Shown here: positions 63,752-64,000 of the stretch, piece after piece | Layout: each line of letters begins with the position of its first letter | Position numbering within the stretch: the stretch's first letter is position 1 | Assembly (NCBI GenBank): GCA_902539165.1 | Contig: CACBHY010000001.1 | Location: forward strand, 62,001 to 126,000 | Reading direction: 5' to 3' | Length of the DNA: 64,000 bases | DNA from: an uncultured Pelagibacteraceae bacterium | GTDB lineage: Bacteria > Pseudomonadota > Alphaproteobacteria > Pelagibacterales > Pelagibacteraceae | Program-made: the position numbers and the translations under genes | The notes under the pieces: model-generated | The model's input: the letters and a program-made list of their open reading frames with translations, nothing else | Told to the model about the DNA's origin: nothing | Databases searched by the model: none

Positions 63752-64000
63752 ATGTCATTAAAAGGAAGTAAAACAGAAGAAAACTTAAAAGAAGCATTTG
63801 CTGGCGAAAGTCAAGCAAACAGAAGATATCTTTACTTCGCACAAAAGGCTGACATCGAAGGATACAATGATGTAGCTACAGTTTTTAGATCAACTGCCGA
63901 AGGTGAGACAGGTCACGCACATGGTCATCTAGAGTATTTAGAGGAAGTTGGAGATCCTGGAACTGGTATGCCGATTGGTGAAACTAAAGCAAATTTAGCA
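63752..64000 (+). CDS. Rubrerythrin (partial, runs off window end)
   Basis: MSLKGSKTEENLKEAFAGESQANRRYLYFAQKADIEGY; RBS aggag; not in supplied ORF track. Confidence 0.93.
   Translation, partial: MSLKGSKTEENLKEAFAGESQANRRYLYFAQKADIEGYNDVATVFRSTAEGETGHAHGHLEYLEEVGDPGTGMPIGETKANLA

Noticed and set aside
1-64000. CRISPR arrays, prophage, transposases, toxin-antitoxin or defence islands, tRNA/rRNA genes
   Set aside because: None seen: no direct-repeat arrays, no integrase/transposase motifs and no tRNA-like sequence in the intergenic gaps; the window is conserved core genome

Overview
AT-rich, gene-dense window with a streamlined-alphaproteobacterium gene set, most consistent with SAR11 / Candidatus Pelagibacter (inferred from protein motifs and gene order). 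It starts inside hisA and ends inside a rubrerythrin gene. It reads as ordinary core genome: his genes, hslVU, the secB-dnaQ-coaE-aroE-maf-ppsR // hemE-hemH-hemJ-rho block, mnmE-mnmG-rsmG-parA-parB, leuS, a porin, grpE/dnaK/dnaJ, murJ, trpS, miaB-phoH-ybeY-lnt-metK, nusA-infB-rbfA-rpsO-pnp and fabIBA-irr. I saw no CRISPR array, prophage, transposon, rRNA or tRNA gene. The best leads are regulatory or structural: (1) a probable replication-origin region between ppsR and hemE with AATGTTAATAAA iterons, plus a perfect parS inside rsmG; (2) an unlisted 39-aa ArfA-like ribosome-rescue gene; (3) three sigma32-like promoters with an identical 13-nt spacer, two of them predicting near-leaderless mRNAs (hslV, grpE); (4) a pair of 26-nt hairpin elements flanking a small secreted-protein gene, differing only by pyrimidine transitions; (5) a metK frameshift at an A7T6 tract; (6) an intrinsic terminator 15 nt upstream of nusA; (7) candidate Irr/ICE boxes before irr and rubrerythrin; (8) head-to-head overlapping genes.
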